This document shows positions 21,711 to 33,049 of a stretch of DNA of 64,000 nucleotides, one piece after another. Under the pieces are notes generated by a model. That model saw only the letters and a program-made list of their open reading frames with translations, was not told where the DNA came from and did no database searches. The position numbers and the translations under genes are program-made. Position 1 is the stretch's first letter. Every line of letters begins with the position of its first letter. The stretch is taken from the NCBI GenBank assembly GCA_922989275.2, contig OV277864.1, positions 20,719,550 through 20,783,549 on the forward strand, read 5' to 3'. This stretch comes from Gari tellinella. Its lineage: Eukaryota > Mollusca > Bivalvia > Cardiida > Psammobiidae.

Positions 21711-21904
21711 GATTATTTGTATCTATAACTTGAAACACTGGTAATTAAAATCTAAATGTACAAAAACACGTCATATGACTTAGTATGAATTATATATGTT
21801 ATTGTTATAGTGCATGCAACGAGGTACTATGTACAAGTTGTGGAAATAAAATATTTGTTCTGTTGTTGTTATAAAAAGTTAGGTATATAGATAAAAAAAA
21901 GTTG

Positions 21905-22020
21905 TTGGCTTGAAACAAGAAACAACATACAAGAAACTTTATAGTCAGGTGTTTGCAAAAGATTTAATATTAAGCCAAAGCTATTTACCTACGAGAAAAA
22001 TTTATTTTAAAAAAGTATTA
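21905..22020 (-). mobile_element. Second LINE 3' end fragment
   Basis: On the minus strand: AGCTTTGGCTTAATATTAAA ... AACACCTGACTATAAAGTTT then TTCTTGTATGTTG-type tail repeats. It matches the better copy at 39823-39960. Confidence 0.6.
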
Positions 22021-22386
22021 AAGGGACATAACTCCAGATAAATAATCCGAAAGAAACAAAAATTTGAATTAGTTTACATGTATACTTAGAAAGCTGAAAA
22101 TAAAATTCAAATACAATAGGCCAAACTGAAACTATAGTATTTTACAGAAAACATTTATTTTATTTAATGGGGATAACTCTGTAAACACCGAGACATTCAA
22201 AAACTGTTTGTCACTTGTTTTGAAATTACACCAGTTATACTGCCTTAAATATAACTTTGAATCATTATTGAAGAAAGAAATCTTGAAGCAGAACACAATA
22301 TGGCGGTGAAGAGAAAACGACCGCACGATAACTGTGATCATGAAAGAGTTAAAGACAAAAACAAGTAACATGGTGAGAAAAATATG

Positions 22387-22459
22387 CAGCCAGACCGGGG
22401 CTCGAACCCGGGACCCCTTGCTTACAGGGCAAGTGTTCTACCGACTGAACCACCGGGCT
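22387..22459 (-). tRNA. tRNA-Thr(TGT)-like sequence
   Basis: A cloverleaf can be folded: acceptor AGCCCGG/TCTGGCT (one C-T mismatch, one G-T wobble), D arm GTTC/GAAC with loop AGTCGGTA, anticodon stem CTTGC/GCAAG with loop CCTGTAA, T arm CCGGG-TTCGAGC-CCCGG. The anticodon is TGT, but position 33 is C instead of the near-universal T. Both internal promoter boxes are good. Outside it an ATGGTGAGA/TCTCACCAT inverted repeat brackets it. It may be a true gene, a pseudogene or a mobile tRNA-derived unit. Confidence 0.65.
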
Positions 22460-22461
22460 GC

Positions 22462-23324
22462 TTACATAAATCTCTCACCATTTAAATTATAAACTCAACC
22501 CGGCTACACACACCCTCTCTACACAAGAATTCGTCCCGAATTCTTACTAAAGAACACTCCACGAGATTCTTATTATTATTTCTGTACACTCTACGAGTTA
22601 CATATTATCCTACGGGTTATTTACGTTGGGCGCCAAATATTTCTAGATATTAAAGTTTAAACCAGTTAAAGGACAAGGAAAACAGCAATGGAAGGAAACT
22701 AATATTCTTATACAGTATATAAAATTTAATTTGTTACAAAGGACGTTTTAAGCAAATTGAATCGTGGATATTTGAATTCTGTGGTTCATGAATAGTTTGT
22801 ATATTTATCAAACGAGTATGTTTAATTGAGCAAGATAGTGATTGAAAGTAATTAAAGCAAGAAAGAAAATCGGTTTCCATTGATGTCCACTACCCCTCTT
22901 TCCTTGTGCTCCTTTAAACATTCCTGAATTATTAATTGTGAGCTAGTCGTATATATATATGGTGAACCTATATAAACCTCTTCAATGCTAATTTTGATAA
23001 TATTAACAGTTGCATATACAAGTTGGGATACACATAAGTCGATGCATAACGCCGCGTCTAATTAGTATACTAGTAAGCTCTTTTAAACCAAAATGTATGT
23101 GTTTTGACTATTCCGAAAACATCAAACGATATCAAGCAAACGTTTGCTAACAGAAGATAGTATTGCAAAAATATGTTAAATGGGTTATGGCACACTAATG
23201 GCAGTGAAAAGACTGTACATAGTCTATATATTCAAACATGAGGGAACAAATGAGGGTACTTAAAGTCATTTATTATAACATTGAGGGATATTGGGTCTGA
23301 CATACTCCACCAGCCATTTTTAGA
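22462..23324. other. No recognisable feature
   Basis: AT-rich. Near 23045-23075 a CGCCGCGTCTAATTAG fragment of the hairpin type is visible. No gene. Confidence 0.35.
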
Positions 23325-23450
23325 TCAATTACTGCAGTGAATAAGACCGTCTTACTTTATCTCTGCAGATGGTAGCTAAAAGCAGACTGAAGGCCGCAAT
23401 CTGCTTTAAGTGGTCACCCGTCTTCAATACTAGAAACAGGCTATGAGTTC
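23325..23450 (+). mobile_element. Family F core remnant
   Basis: GCAGATGGTAGCTAAAAGCAG...CAATCTGCTTTAAGTGG...CTAGAAACAGGCTATGAG: an F-type core with a short hairpin and no clear ends. Confidence 0.5.
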
Positions 23451-24004
23451 CCCTCCTCTCCACAGTGCACTTGCATTTAGACCTTTGTTTGGGAGGACAG
23501 TAACGCTTCTTCAAACTCTAAAAGAATGTAAGGCTTTATTTTCAAAAGAAAGACTACCGATTGATTAATGATGCAAAAATACACCAACCTGGTAGATCTA
23601 CCAAACTTAATCCTAAAAAAACCATTTTATTTGACATTTAATCCGAGATTTTAAAATCCGATGAGAACTTGCCGTTATGTAAACAACGATAAAAATGACA
23701 TCCAATATTTTTGAAAAGTTAACATTGGATTAATAGCGACCTGCTGTTTGGAGTCTAATCAGAGGCAGGGTGCCTTGCGTTTAATCTAATTCAAATTTAT
23801 ATGTATCGGACATGTTATTAATACAGATGTAGAACAAACTGTTTAGCAAATGATAACTATATAAACGCAGTTGTTTATGCCTAAATTGTGCTCTTTAACA
23901 TGAAAACTTATTTGATAAATTTTCGCTTAAATGTCGTATCATATAGATCTTTTACAACATTCAATTGCTGGCAGTTTGTTTTGTATTCGGCAATTGTTTG
24001 GTAA
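23451..24004. other. No recognisable feature
   Basis: A hairpin-type remnant at about 23742-23780 (TTTGGAGTCTAATCAGAGGC). Otherwise nothing seen. Confidence 0.35.
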
Positions 24005-24360
24005 TACAGTGAAACCCCTCTAAACCGGACATGTGTGGGGACAACAAAAACATTCGGTTTAGAGGGGTTTTAACCCATAGCTTGTTTCTAGTATGGAAGG
24101 CAGCTGACCAATTAAAGCAGGTTGAAAGTAAAGCAGAATGCGCCTTAAGGCGCATTCTGCTTTACTTTCAACCTGCTTTAAGCTATCATCTGCTAGTATA
24201 TAGAAAATAGTTCTGATGATATATGTTCATGAATGTACATTATTCAGTGAAGGAATAAATAAAAGGCGTAAAAATGGGTGAGAAACGGGACCAAAGTTTT
24301 TGTCCGGGTTAGAGAGAATTCCGGTATTTAGAGGTTCCGGTTTAGAGGGGTTTTACTGTA
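24005..24360 (+). mobile_element. Family B MITE (B3), full length
   Basis: TACAGTGAAACCCCTCTAAA to GAGGGGTTTTACTGTA, 356 bp. The left arm ends TTTAGAGGGGTTTTAACCCA, showing the junction with the F end. The core palindrome is complete (TTAAAGCAGGTTGAAAG...GCGCCTTAAGGCGC). Confidence 0.9.
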
Positions 24361-24415
24361 AACATTCGCTTTCTGAATGATTATTAGGACGATGTATTTA
24401 ACTCACGTTTTATCA

Positions 24416-24820
24416 TTACTCCATAGAAAACGCACTTTACGCATTTGCTTTATTACTTCACTGAAGACAATAGCACTAATTTATATAGTCATGAATATAT
24501 AGCATTAGAAATATTTTCTATATTCTAGCAAATGGTGGCTAAAAGAAATCTGCAAGTAAAGCATAATACACCTTAATTAGTATTCTGATTTACTTTCAAC
24601 TTGTTATAACTGATGCATAAAGTCATAAACGGATTACTGGGACCAACATAAAGTGTACCTGGTTGACTTAGTCTTTCATTGGCGTTAGCCACAATATGGT
24701 GCATAAATGTTTAATATTTACTTGATGTGTGTTTTACCCTAAATAAAAAACAATCAATCAACCAATCAATCAGTAACCTATATTTAAAACCAGAACCAGG
24801 CTATGGAGTAAACGGTTAAT
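24416..24820 (+). mobile_element. Family F remnant split by a LINE tail
   Basis: Left part CACTTTACGCATTTGC...TTTTCTATATTCTAGC...AAAGAAATCTGC. Right part AGAACCAGGCTATGGAGTAA then ACGGTTAA. The intervening 24610-24772 is a LINE 3' end. Confidence 0.55.
24610..24772 (+). mobile_element. LINE 3' end with CAAT-type tail
   Basis: Ends TACCCTAAATAAAAAACAAT followed by CAATCAACCAATCAATCAG. An AAATAAA signal plus a simple tetranucleotide tail is typical of RTE/CR1-type LINE 3' ends. It lies within the F remnant. Confidence 0.55.
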
Positions 24821-25017
24821 TATCATAATGATCATTCATTATGTTGTTACATCTATCAATTGTAATGTTATATTTTCTCATTAGATACAACAAGATCCAT
24901 TGCAAGATAATCTTAATAGTTTATTTTGATGTAATGTGGTGTAGTGTTTCACGAATGACTACATGTAAATGACATGCATCACAATTTAATGCCGTTGCTA
25001 ATAAGTTTTATGTTACT

Positions 25018-25215
25018 ACAGTGGAAATGACGATAGTCATAACTAATCGCATTTGTTCTAAATTAATCATTTACATGTTTGTCCATTGCAAACAGTTTGG
25101 AGTAATGTCAGATGCCGGGTACACTAAGATAAAAACAAATAGTCAATATTTTCAAAAATGTGTTATTTTCGTTATTTTGTTGCTTTGCATGTACGTTTAG
25201 GTTCGGATAACGTGA
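25018..25215 (+). mobile_element. Family A MITE, decayed
   Basis: CTACAGTGGAAATGACGATA ... GTCCATTGCAAACAGTTTGG ... CATGTACGTTTAGGTTCGG. The hairpin is mostly lost and the right end missing. Confidence 0.55.
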
Positions 25216-25896
25216 CGAACTATCATATCTACCGTATCCGGAAATATTAAATTTGTATTATTCTCAGTAAGTTTTCAATTGTTGCTTGACTGTCAACACA
25301 TTGACCTTCAATGCACATCTGCTTTCATACCTTACATTTTGTGTGTTTAGCGAATTCGACTAAGACTTTATAGAGCTAATATCTGTGAACCAAGATGTTA
25401 AGTATCAATAGTGGCTATAGGATGATTTGGTTATGGTTAGCCCCATTCACCGCCTAACCCCCAGTACAATGGTTACCTAGATCCTAAGACGCCGCGTCCA
25501 ATATGTTTGACAGTCATTTCAAAATTTCATAAGCCAATCTACGTTAACTTTTAAGTTGAGAAATATAAACAGACGATTTTTGTTTAGAATTGATAACGTC
25601 ATTTTAGTGTATGGGTGAAACCAGTTATTAACATAGACAATACTATAGTACATCTACAAACACTCACCTATATTTACCTATGTTGTAGGTTTCGAATGGT
25701 AGAGCATACTTATGGTTATAACTTCTGGAGGAAACATGAGAGTCCTAAGATTCGGACAGGCGACAGAAGTACCTTCGCATACACAACATGGACACGGAAT
25801 CAAAATAGGTATCACATTGCCCGGAGACGGCTGCATCATCTGGTGTGTTATCAGGGCACCACATTAAGGTCGTTTTGGATAAACATTTTATATACA
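25216..25896. other. Unassigned; one exon-like stretch
   Basis: At about 25690-25870 the base composition is less AT-rich and two frames are open; a 54-codon frame contains GHGIKIGITLPGDGCI. I recognise no family and cannot support a gene. Confidence 0.2.
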
Positions 25897-26259
25897 TACA
25901 GTGCTCCCTTCCAACAACGACCCTCCCAACAACGACTCCCTCCTTACAACGACCCTTGTCGCAGTTCCCTTAACAGGACAATGATGTCCAACCTATTCAC
26001 GACTGCAATGTCGTCTGCTTAAAATTGTCGTCTGCTGTTTTTCTCAAAGTTACATAATGGACATTTTTACAGAACCCCCCTTAAATATTGAGTGACAAAC
26101 AGCTATAATCCAAATCAGACGACGCGTTACGCGGCATCTGATCTTGATTCAAGCTGTTTGCAAATGTTAACCAATTTCCCTGCCTATAACGACTCCCTCC
26201 GGACAACGCACCTATTTTGTGTCTCCCATTGGGTGCCGTTGTAGAGAGGGAGCGCTGTA
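25897..26259 (+). mobile_element. Family D MITE (D3), full length
   Basis: TACAGTGCTCCCTTCCAACA to GAGAGGGAGCGCTGTA, 363 bp. The GACGACGCGTTACGCGGC hairpin has TTGATTCAAGC on the right. CTCCCATTGGGTGCCGTTG and GTCGTCTGCTGTTTTTCTC are shared with D1. Confidence 0.85.
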
Positions 26260-26347
26260 TATATATTAACGCAGCCTCTTTAATGGCAGGTATAAGTTAA
26301 AAAGTAACCTGTCACATATTCTAATTCCAATGGACAATACTTAGATA

Positions 26348-26597
26348 TACAGTGGAGAATCTGTTATTCTTTCCCAATAAACGCGTTTACGCTAAAACTA
26401 TTATTTGCAGTGCAAACAGTTTGGAGCCAGATCAGACGCCGGGTAACCCGGCGTCTAATCAGGCTCCAAACGGTTTGCCACCAAGATAAACATGAAATAT
26501 CAGAATTGTCCAAAAGTTGTTCTTTTCTACTTTTTAGCGCTTTGCGTTTGCGTACGTTTGCGTTTAAACGGGAAAGAATAACAGATTCTCCACTGTA
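26348..26597 (+). mobile_element. Family A MITE (A11), full length
   Basis: TACAGTGGAGAATCTG to CAGATTCTCCACTGTA, 250 bp, complete hairpin, very close to A10 and A21. Confidence 0.9.
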
Positions 26598-26758
26598 GAC
26601 ATGTATTGAAAACATACCTTTTGTTCAAACCTTCACCTGCCTTACACGCTATGTGTCTAGATTACTGTTTCACCTTGGACGCTTTTAATGCCAAATTAAT
26701 CTTGAAGCGTTTACGCCTTCAGTCAATATTATTGTATTCAGTATCGTGTCTAAGTAAC

Positions 26759-26974
26759 ATTTAACCCATTACCCCATAAATACGCATTTTAACCCCTTTA
26801 ATTTATTCATTCACTCCCAATTTATGCAGTCATGAATATATATTACAAGAAATATTTTCTATATACAAGCAGACGTTAGCTTAAAGCAGGTTGAAAATAA
26901 AGCAGAACGTGCCTTAGGCTTTAAGTGGTCACCTGTTTTGAAAAATAGAATCAGGCTATGGGGTAATGGGTTAA
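26759..26974 (+). mobile_element. Family F MITE (F5)
   Basis: TTTAACCCATTACCCCATAA to TATGGGGTAATGGGTTAA; TTAA at both ends and the terminal inverted repeats are almost perfect. The core hairpin is shortened. Confidence 0.8.
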
Positions 26975-26997
26975 GGCAGTACGACAAAGGAAATACT

Positions 26998-27075
26998 GAT
27001 ACACGAGTCAAACAGTTTGGATTCTATTCTGATTCTGCGTTACACGGCGTATGATTGGGATCCGAGCTGTTTACA
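26998..27075. repeat. Solo hairpin of the GACGCCGCG type, diverged
   Basis: CAAACAGTTTGGATTCTATT...GTTACACGGCGTATGATTGG...ATCCGAGCTGTTTACA. No surrounding TIR found. Confidence 0.45.
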
Positions 27076-27134
27076 AGATCGACTTTGATCGCTTACGGCG
27101 TTGAAATGATTTAATGTTTAAATAAATTAGAGAG

Positions 27135-27751
27135 GACACAATGGACCAGACGTTACTCTTCTCCTACAAAGGTTTGTGGTAAAACAGTTATTTTAATTGC
27201 TAACAGTTTGGTGTCAGATCAGACACCAGGTATCTTGGTGTCTGACCTTACTCCAAAATGTTTGTCGTTCAGATTAAAATTAATATAGTGCTCCCTCTCA
27301 ACAACACATCCAATGGGATACACAGATTGTGTGTTGTTAGGAAGGAGTCGTTATAGGGAAGGAAAATTAAGATTTGTCTAATATTTGCAAACAGCTTAAA
27401 TCCAGATCAGACGGCGTCTGATCTGTATTGAAGTTTTTAGTCACTTGTCATTATATCTATTATATCACAATATCCACTTATATGTAAATTTGAGAAAAAA
27501 ACCAGCAGACGACAATCTCACGCAGGCGATATTACAGCATTAATACGTTAGACATAATTATCCTGTTTAGGGAACTGCGACAAGGGTCGTCGGTAGGAGG
27601 CAGTCGTTGTTGGGAGGACCGTTGTACATGTAGGGAGGGAGCACTGTAGTCAACTTTTTCTCAACGTTATTTTCTACAATTATATCCCATTACACGTACA
27701 CTTAGTGCCGTTTAAACGGGAAAGAAAAACGTCTTCTCAACTGTAATTAGT
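27135..27751 (+). mobile_element. Family A MITE interrupted by D4
   Basis: Left piece AATGGACCAGACGTTACTC ... hairpin GATCAGACACCAGGTATC ... CGTTCAGATTAAAATTAATA. Right piece GTCAACTTTTTCTCAACG ... GGGAAAGAAAAACGTCTTC ... CAACTGTA. The D element sits between, with TA at each junction. Confidence 0.7.
27296..27648 (-). mobile_element. Family D MITE (D4) nested in A
   Basis: TAGTGCTCCCTCTCAACAAC to GGGAGGGAGCACTGTA. The hairpin is shortened to TCCAGATCAGACGGCGTC. TA at both ends. Confidence 0.8.
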
Positions 27752-28089
27752 AAACATGAGACCACAGAAACGAGCTTTGCGGAGACCTGAGGAGATCAGT
27801 ATTCTGTCTTTATGAAACATTCATGGGTAGACTGATTGTCTTACACTTTGAGAGACATTCGGATGATTCTTTCTACAGTATAATTGGTGCTTCACGTGTC
27901 TGAGATGTTAGTATACGCCAAACTACTGTCTTTCTTGAACAAACATCAAACATCAATGAAGACTTTTGGTCTTTAAATGCAGGTGACTGCTTAATGTACG
28001 GCAAAGGAAGCCATAAAGCTCCGAATTAGTTTCGTCCTTCATTTAACTGCAATCAAGGTGACCTGTAGATAGATATATTATACTAAAAC
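27750..28089. other. No recognisable gene
   Basis: A weak family C-like core (GGTGACTGCTTAATGTACGG ... TTAACTGCAATCAAGGTGAC) at about 27980-28065. Nothing else recognised. Confidence 0.35.
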
Positions 28090-28347
28090 AGTCGAGACTC
28101 TATACTTTGAACTCTCTATTGTCTTAATTATCCGTATGTTTTAAAATGAATTTAGTCAACTTGTTCTCGCATAAGTCGAACGTGTCCCTAAAATATCCGT
28201 ATGTCTAAAGTGGAAATTCGATAAATCGTTCTTGCTTTAGTCGATCGTACCCGTATTTAAGATTTAAAACGCGGCTACGTTTTAACTTTGATATACATGT
28301 TAGTTTGGCTGAAGCGACATCTTTTATCGGGCTAAGGCTGTACATTA
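28090..28347 (+). mobile_element. Family E MITE, decayed
   Basis: TCGAGACTCTATACTTTGAA ... GTACCCGTATTTAAGATT ... ACGCGGCTACGTTTTAACTT ... GGGCTAAGGCTGTACA. Confidence 0.5.
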
Positions 28348-28555
28348 TTGTCACATGTCCAGCTACATGTAATAACGGTGTCGCATTCCAGTCTGAGTTT
28401 CTGTTCAGTGATGTGTTGTAAGAATTGTTATTATCATATAGACTCGAATATGTTCTCTAGGTTTCGTTTCGCTAGTGGGCTCAGTAGTTTGAGTTTAATG
28501 ATGTATTAAGAGAATTGTTCTCTAATGATGTTATAACATTTTGTTATAACGTGTA

Positions 28556-28746
28556 TACAGTGAAGAGAATGTTGTTCTTTCCTGTTTAAACGCTGACGCA
28601 ACGCATTGCAATAAAATGTACAAATAACAACTTTTTGACAAATTTGACTATTCATTTTTATCCGAGTGGCAAACAATTTGGAGCCTGAAATAATAGTTTT
28701 AGCGTGGACGCGTTTATGGGGAAAGAATAACGTTTTCTCCACTGTA
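28556..28746 (-). mobile_element. Family A MITE (A12), hairpin arm missing
   Basis: TACAGTGAAGAGAATGTTG to CGTTTTCTCCACTGTA. At the centre GGAGCCTGAAATAATAG joins one hairpin base to the opposite arm. Confidence 0.75.
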
Positions 28747-28749
28747 ATG

Positions 28750-29119
28750 AGAGATGGGCATAATATTGAGTCACCAGTGAAAAGATTGGTCGTACTATGT
28801 CCAAGTTGCATAATGACCATTATGAAACAAATGTATGACGCGTCATATGTAACAATTGGTATTTACGAATGCAATTGTCTTGTTCATTCATGCGTTTCTA
28901 TGCTGGAGTCAGTTTCATATTTCTTCGTACTTGGTTTGTAATTTAAAGTGAATATTCTACAACCCCACTAAATTAATACCGTTGGCGCTAAGGTAGTTTT
29001 ATTAAACTGAACTCAACATATGAAACTTTATCACGTAATGAAGTATAGTTGATGCATTTAAACATGGTTATCATGTTTGCATAAGTATGCTTTCCTTTCT
29101 ACTACTAGATTGACACATA
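28750..29119. other. No recognisable feature
   Basis: AT-rich interval; the open frame over 28666-28941 starts in A12 and has no recognised domain. Confidence 0.35.
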
Positions 29120-29225
29120 CTTCATTTCTTTTCATGTATATTGTATTGATTGTTGTTTGTCACATGCTGTATATACTTATCTATGGTTTGTAATCTTCAA
29201 TATGGAGGAAATAAGGATATATATA
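29120..29225 (+). mobile_element. LINE 3' UTR fragment
   Basis: Ends ATATGGAGGAAATAAGG followed by ATATATATATT. Its end motif is the same as in the next fragment and resembles the GGAAATAAA end of the LINE at 17.1-21.9 kb. Confidence 0.5.
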
Positions 29226-29280
29226 TATTATTGTGATAGACTCACCTGTCAGATTGACTGTATATATTATTTCGACATGA

Positions 29281-29550
29281 ATGAATAGGTGGAAGTATAA
29301 TTGTGTGCATTTGTCTCTTTATGGGGGTCAAATGCAGGCAACTATACTTCAGCTCATAATGACTTCATATGTTGCTCTTCTTGTTTGTTTTTGTCTGTCT
29401 GTCTGTTTGTTTGTTGTTGTTGTTGATTTTCTTATGTCGTCCATGTTTTGTCACTTTATATGTATATACACGTTTGCACTGTTTGTATTCTATGATCTAT
29501 GCTCTCCTTATCTGGAGGAAATAAAGATTATTATTATTATTATTATTTAA
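29281..29550 (+). mobile_element. LINE 3' UTR fragment with ATT tail
   Basis: A T-rich UTR ending CTCTCCTTATCTGGAGGAAA then TAAAGATTATTATTATTAT. The 89-codon open frame across it is a translation of UTR plus tail. Confidence 0.6.
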
Positions 29551-29563
29551 ATTGAGTCTTTTG

Positions 29564-29612
29564 CAGACAACAAATTTGTAGCAGACGATACTGAAACGGT
29601 GAAGGGGTAAAA
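29564..29612 (+). mobile_element. Family H right-end fragment
   Basis: GCAGACGATACTGAAACGGT then GAAGGGGTAAAA, as at 76-124 and 41650-41681. Confidence 0.45.
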
Positions 29613-29728
29613 CTCTCACGAAAATTTCGATAGTTAAAAGTTAAAGTAGATGACGTGTAGGAAGTGAAGGGGTTACGATAAAGAAAAGGAATGCAGGAAA
29701 TGAATAGGCATTATACTCTAGGCCAAGG

Positions 29729-29968
29729 TTCAGTGAAGAACATACTGTTTATTCCAAATAAATGCGTTCACGCTATTTAAAACTATTATTTCCATTACAA
29801 ACAATTTGGTGTAACCTGTAGTCTAATCCGGTCCCAAACTGTTTGCCACTCAGATTAAACAAGATACATGTATTCAGAATATGCAACGAGCAGTTATTTT
29901 CTACATTTTGTTGCAATGCGTGTGCATTTTGTTTGCGTTTAGACGAAAAAGACTAACGTCTCCTCTAC
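29729..29968 (+). mobile_element. Family A MITE, decayed
   Basis: TTCAGTGAAGAACATACTG ... GCCACTCAGATTAAACAAG ... GTCTCCTCTACTGAA. The hairpin is reduced. Confidence 0.55.
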
Positions 29969-31690
29969 TGAATCAATGACGTTTTTACAAATTAACTACT
30001 TAGTAAAATAGCTTTTTCGAGAATAATTCTAAAACCTTTTCCCATAAGGCCGTGGGTTGAATTTGTAATATTTCACTGCCAAATTTTACAATATCCAGTA
30101 ACATATTCACTGCCTTACCTCGAGGACAATATTTATTTGTAAAAAATTTGTATCCCAATCAGACTCCGCGGAAGGATCACGAACAAAACTATTTGACACT
30201 CAGGTTTTTATTTCTTTATTATAAGTCAACATATCTAAATGTTAAATTTGAGGAACCGAAACAAATGGCAGTGAAGGGATTAACACATTTGCAAACGGAT
30301 CGTCTGTTATTTTTTGTCATCTGCAATGTAATGATAAGTCCGAAGTTTAGACTATTAATATTGATGCGAATGACAAAGTATTTGGATCTTTATCAGACAT
30401 CGCGATACTCGACGTTTGATCCAAACTGTTCGTAAAGTCAAATGTTAGAGCTCATGGCGGTGTTGAATTGATTATTTCGTTTCTCTGTATAATGTCAAAT
30501 TTTAACCAGCAACTATGAACCTAAACAGATGAAGTTTGATAAGCAGCGAGACCAAAATGTTTCGCAACTCTATTTCTGTTTTAGCAATATGAAACAAGTA
30601 TCATAGACATTGTTTCCAAAAAGGACGTTTTACGCTTTGTAACTCAGATGAATATATACATTTAACCAGACGAGACGAATATATAACGTATGTCCGTACA
30701 CTGCAAATGAGACACTTCTCTGTTTTATGATAAAGCACCCAGTCAAGTTTGTATTTAACAACATAACAAATTGACTGCAGTAGATCGATCTGATGTGTCA
30801 AACATATCGAGGTAAACGTATTATAACACATGATATAGACCTATTCACTAACATGTTGCCCTAAACAATAGTTGTCTGCTTCTATTTATTAAATTTGAAA
30901 GTTAGGTAAAATGACTAGAGTAATGTCGTAATGTTTGTCAAACAGATGTGACTCCTGATCAGATGCAGAGTTTATATTTTATGTACACTGTTCGTCTTTA
31001 TAGGTGAATATAGGAGATAAGAGTGAGGTTGGGCGCCCCTAAACCCAGGTTTAACCCCCAGTGGTTGTTAATGGTTAATTTACAATTAATAATTGATTGC
31101 TGCTGACCGTACCAAGGCGGGCTCCTATGTTCACTTTGCTTTATGTTTGTCTTGCGTGTTGTTTTCTATTTAGTGTGTAGATGAAGGAATGGAATTGTGC
31201 GTGCGTGCGTGCGCGCGTGTGTGTGTGTGTGTTTGTTATGGTATGATTGTGTGTGTGTTCTGCTTGAGAGGTGGGTGTATTGTTTGTGTTGCGGTTCCTG
31301 CTTGAGTCTTTTGTATTTATTTATTCAGCGTCTATTCAAAATACAAACTCTTTATTAATAACCTTTGTACCCTGGGAAAGGCAAAGACGGATATTATAAT
31401 ATTGTAAAAACTGATTTTGTAATATCATGTTATGACAGAAATACAGTGTATAAAACTAACAACCGTTTTTCGAAATAAAATCTGAACGGAATTCTTTGTC
31501 ATACAAACATGTACTTGTCTTCCCCCAACCTCTAAAACTGGCGTTTTTCTTTAACCCTCGCGCTACAATTATGACGTAAATCCTGTCTCACAGAGTCGTT
31601 GACATCATATTGTCTGTTAGAATGTGTCGTCCTTTTTACTTACTATATTTGGAATGTGAACACGCTATCAACTTAAAAACATTGATATGA
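29969..31690. other. Mostly unassigned; two repeat traces
   Basis: Hairpin-type fragments lie near 30145-30200 and 30385-30435 (CATCGCGATACTCGACG). A GT-rich microsatellite runs at 31196-31255. Remaining DNA shows no gene. Confidence 0.35.
31196..31255. repeat. (GCGT/GT)n microsatellite
   Basis: Alternating purine-pyrimidine run (GTGCGTGCGTGCGTGCGCGC then GT repeats, and a second short GT run). Confidence 0.9.
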
Positions 31691-31696
31691 GTGTCT

Positions 31697-31760
31697 AACA
31701 GGTTGGATCCTGATCAGGCGCCGCGTTACGCGGCGTCTTATCTAGATCCAAAATGTGTGC
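31697..31760. repeat. Solo GACGCCGCG-type hairpin, well preserved
   Basis: GGTTGGATCCTGATCAGGCG / CGCGTTACGCGGCGTC / ATCTAGATCCAAAATGTG. Flanks resemble family H loosely. Confidence 0.6.
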
Positions 31761-32099
31761 ATATGTTAATGTTATAGAACCTACTAGAGAAAGGGTAGCA
31801 GATGAACGCCTATATTGGTTAAAACTACAAAAGGATGAAACATATCTTATTTAGATCCATATTCAGAAGTAACTATACATTTTTGCAATAACATAAACTA
31901 CCACATTTGATGAAAGAGCCAAATCTCAATATTATTTTACCTTGTTTAGGTGGGTTCTGTGTATACCTGGCACTACATGTAACTTATGATTATAATTCGT
32001 CTTTGAGAGACAATTTAAAAGAGTAGTTGCATTTAGTGGTAACTCGAATTAAAAATGTAGCAAATTGCGATTGTTACCTTTGATAAAATGATTAAAGTC
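31761..32099. other. No recognisable feature
   Basis: AT-rich, no gene or repeat recognised. Confidence 0.3.
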
Positions 32100-32231
32100 T
32101 GAACTGTTTGCAGCTCTATTAAACTAAATTACCAAACGTGTTCAATAACCAGTCATTTTCTATATTCAACTGCGTTGCGTTTGCACTTCGTTGAAACGTA
32201 AACCAGGAACTAATATGACCCCTCCATTGTA
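32100..32231 (+). mobile_element. Right half of a family A MITE
   Basis: GTTTGCAGCTCTATTAAAC ... GCGTTGCGTTTGCACTTCG ... CCCCTCCATTGTA. Confidence 0.5.
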
Positions 32232-32408
32232 TCCCCTTCTGTCTGGTGTCCTGAGAGTCTATCAACAATAAACTACGTCTGGTTATATCGATTTGTACAT
32301 CTAATAGTTGCCTACTAGATTTAGTTGTTATGACAATTTAAGCAGTCTGGGCTATTATTGTGTCGTCTGCAGACAACCAATTTTGTTTATTCATCACAAA
32401 ATATTATA

Positions 32409-32616
32409 TACAGTAACACCTCTCTATTGCGACCACTAACATGAAGGCAAATTTACTGCCTGATTGACAGGCGACAGTTTAAAGCAAATTGAACGTAAAA
32501 CAGAAAGCTCCTGAAGGAGCTTTCTGTTTTACGTTCATCTTGCTTTAAGCAGTCATCTGCCTTTAACAGCTACAAATTAACACATTCAGTGGTCGTAATA
32601 GAGAGGTTTTACTGTA
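32409..32616 (+). mobile_element. Family C MITE (C2), full length
   Basis: TACAGTAACACCTCTCTATT to AATAGAGAGGTTTTACTGTA, 208 bp. The core palindrome of about 70 bp is centred on GCTCCTGAAGGAGC with TTAAAGCAAATTGAACG arms. Confidence 0.9.
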
Positions 32617-32788
32617 TAATAAGCTCTATATCTGAGACTGTGTCTATGTATAAAAAAGCAATTCTTACTGATCCTGTCAGATCATGTATTAACGCTTATC
32701 ATGCTGAGTTTTCGTTTGCTTTAAATATACCGTCTGCAAAAAAAGTTTAAATTCTCCTTTAAAACAAAGAAAAGTTGAATATAATGAG

Positions 32789-32854
32789 AAACAGCTTGGA
32801 TCTAGATCCCATGCCGCGTTACACGGCGTCTGATATTGATCCAAACTGTTTGCC
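32789..32854. repeat. Solo GACGCCGCG-type hairpin
   Basis: CAGCTTGGATCTAGATCCCA / GTTACACGGCGTCTG / TTGATCCAAACTGTTTGCC. Confidence 0.55.
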
Positions 32855-33049
32855 AATGCTAGCCAAGTCACGCTAATCAAGATAAGGGTTAACTGTATGG
32901 CAAAATGAAGTAGCCTGTTCAAGTATTCGAACAGTTAAGATAAAGCTATTCAAATTGTAGCTATTTAACAAATTCGATATATCTACGTTAATTGAAAGGT
33001 AAAATATCACAATTGTGTAATATATCTTATTTATTAATCTAATTACACA

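Larger units (their letters stand above)
17126..21880 (+). mobile_element. L1-like non-LTR retrotransposon, nearly full length
   Basis: Two-ORF LINE: ORF1 (17273-18278) and ORF2 (18279-21710), a 5' leader of roughly 145 bp, and a 3' UTR ending near GGAAATAAAATATTTGTTC and a GTTGTTGTT tail. An L1-type ORF1 plus an apurinic-type endonuclease and RT place it in the broad L1/Tx1-jockey range; I cannot resolve the clade by eye. It carries three single-base frame lesions but no large deletion, so it is recent but, as assembled, not able to encode intact proteins. The 5' boundary is uncertain. Confidence 0.85.

Noticed and set aside
28666..28941. 91-codon open frame
   Set aside because: Begins inside A12 and runs into unique DNA; no recognisable content.
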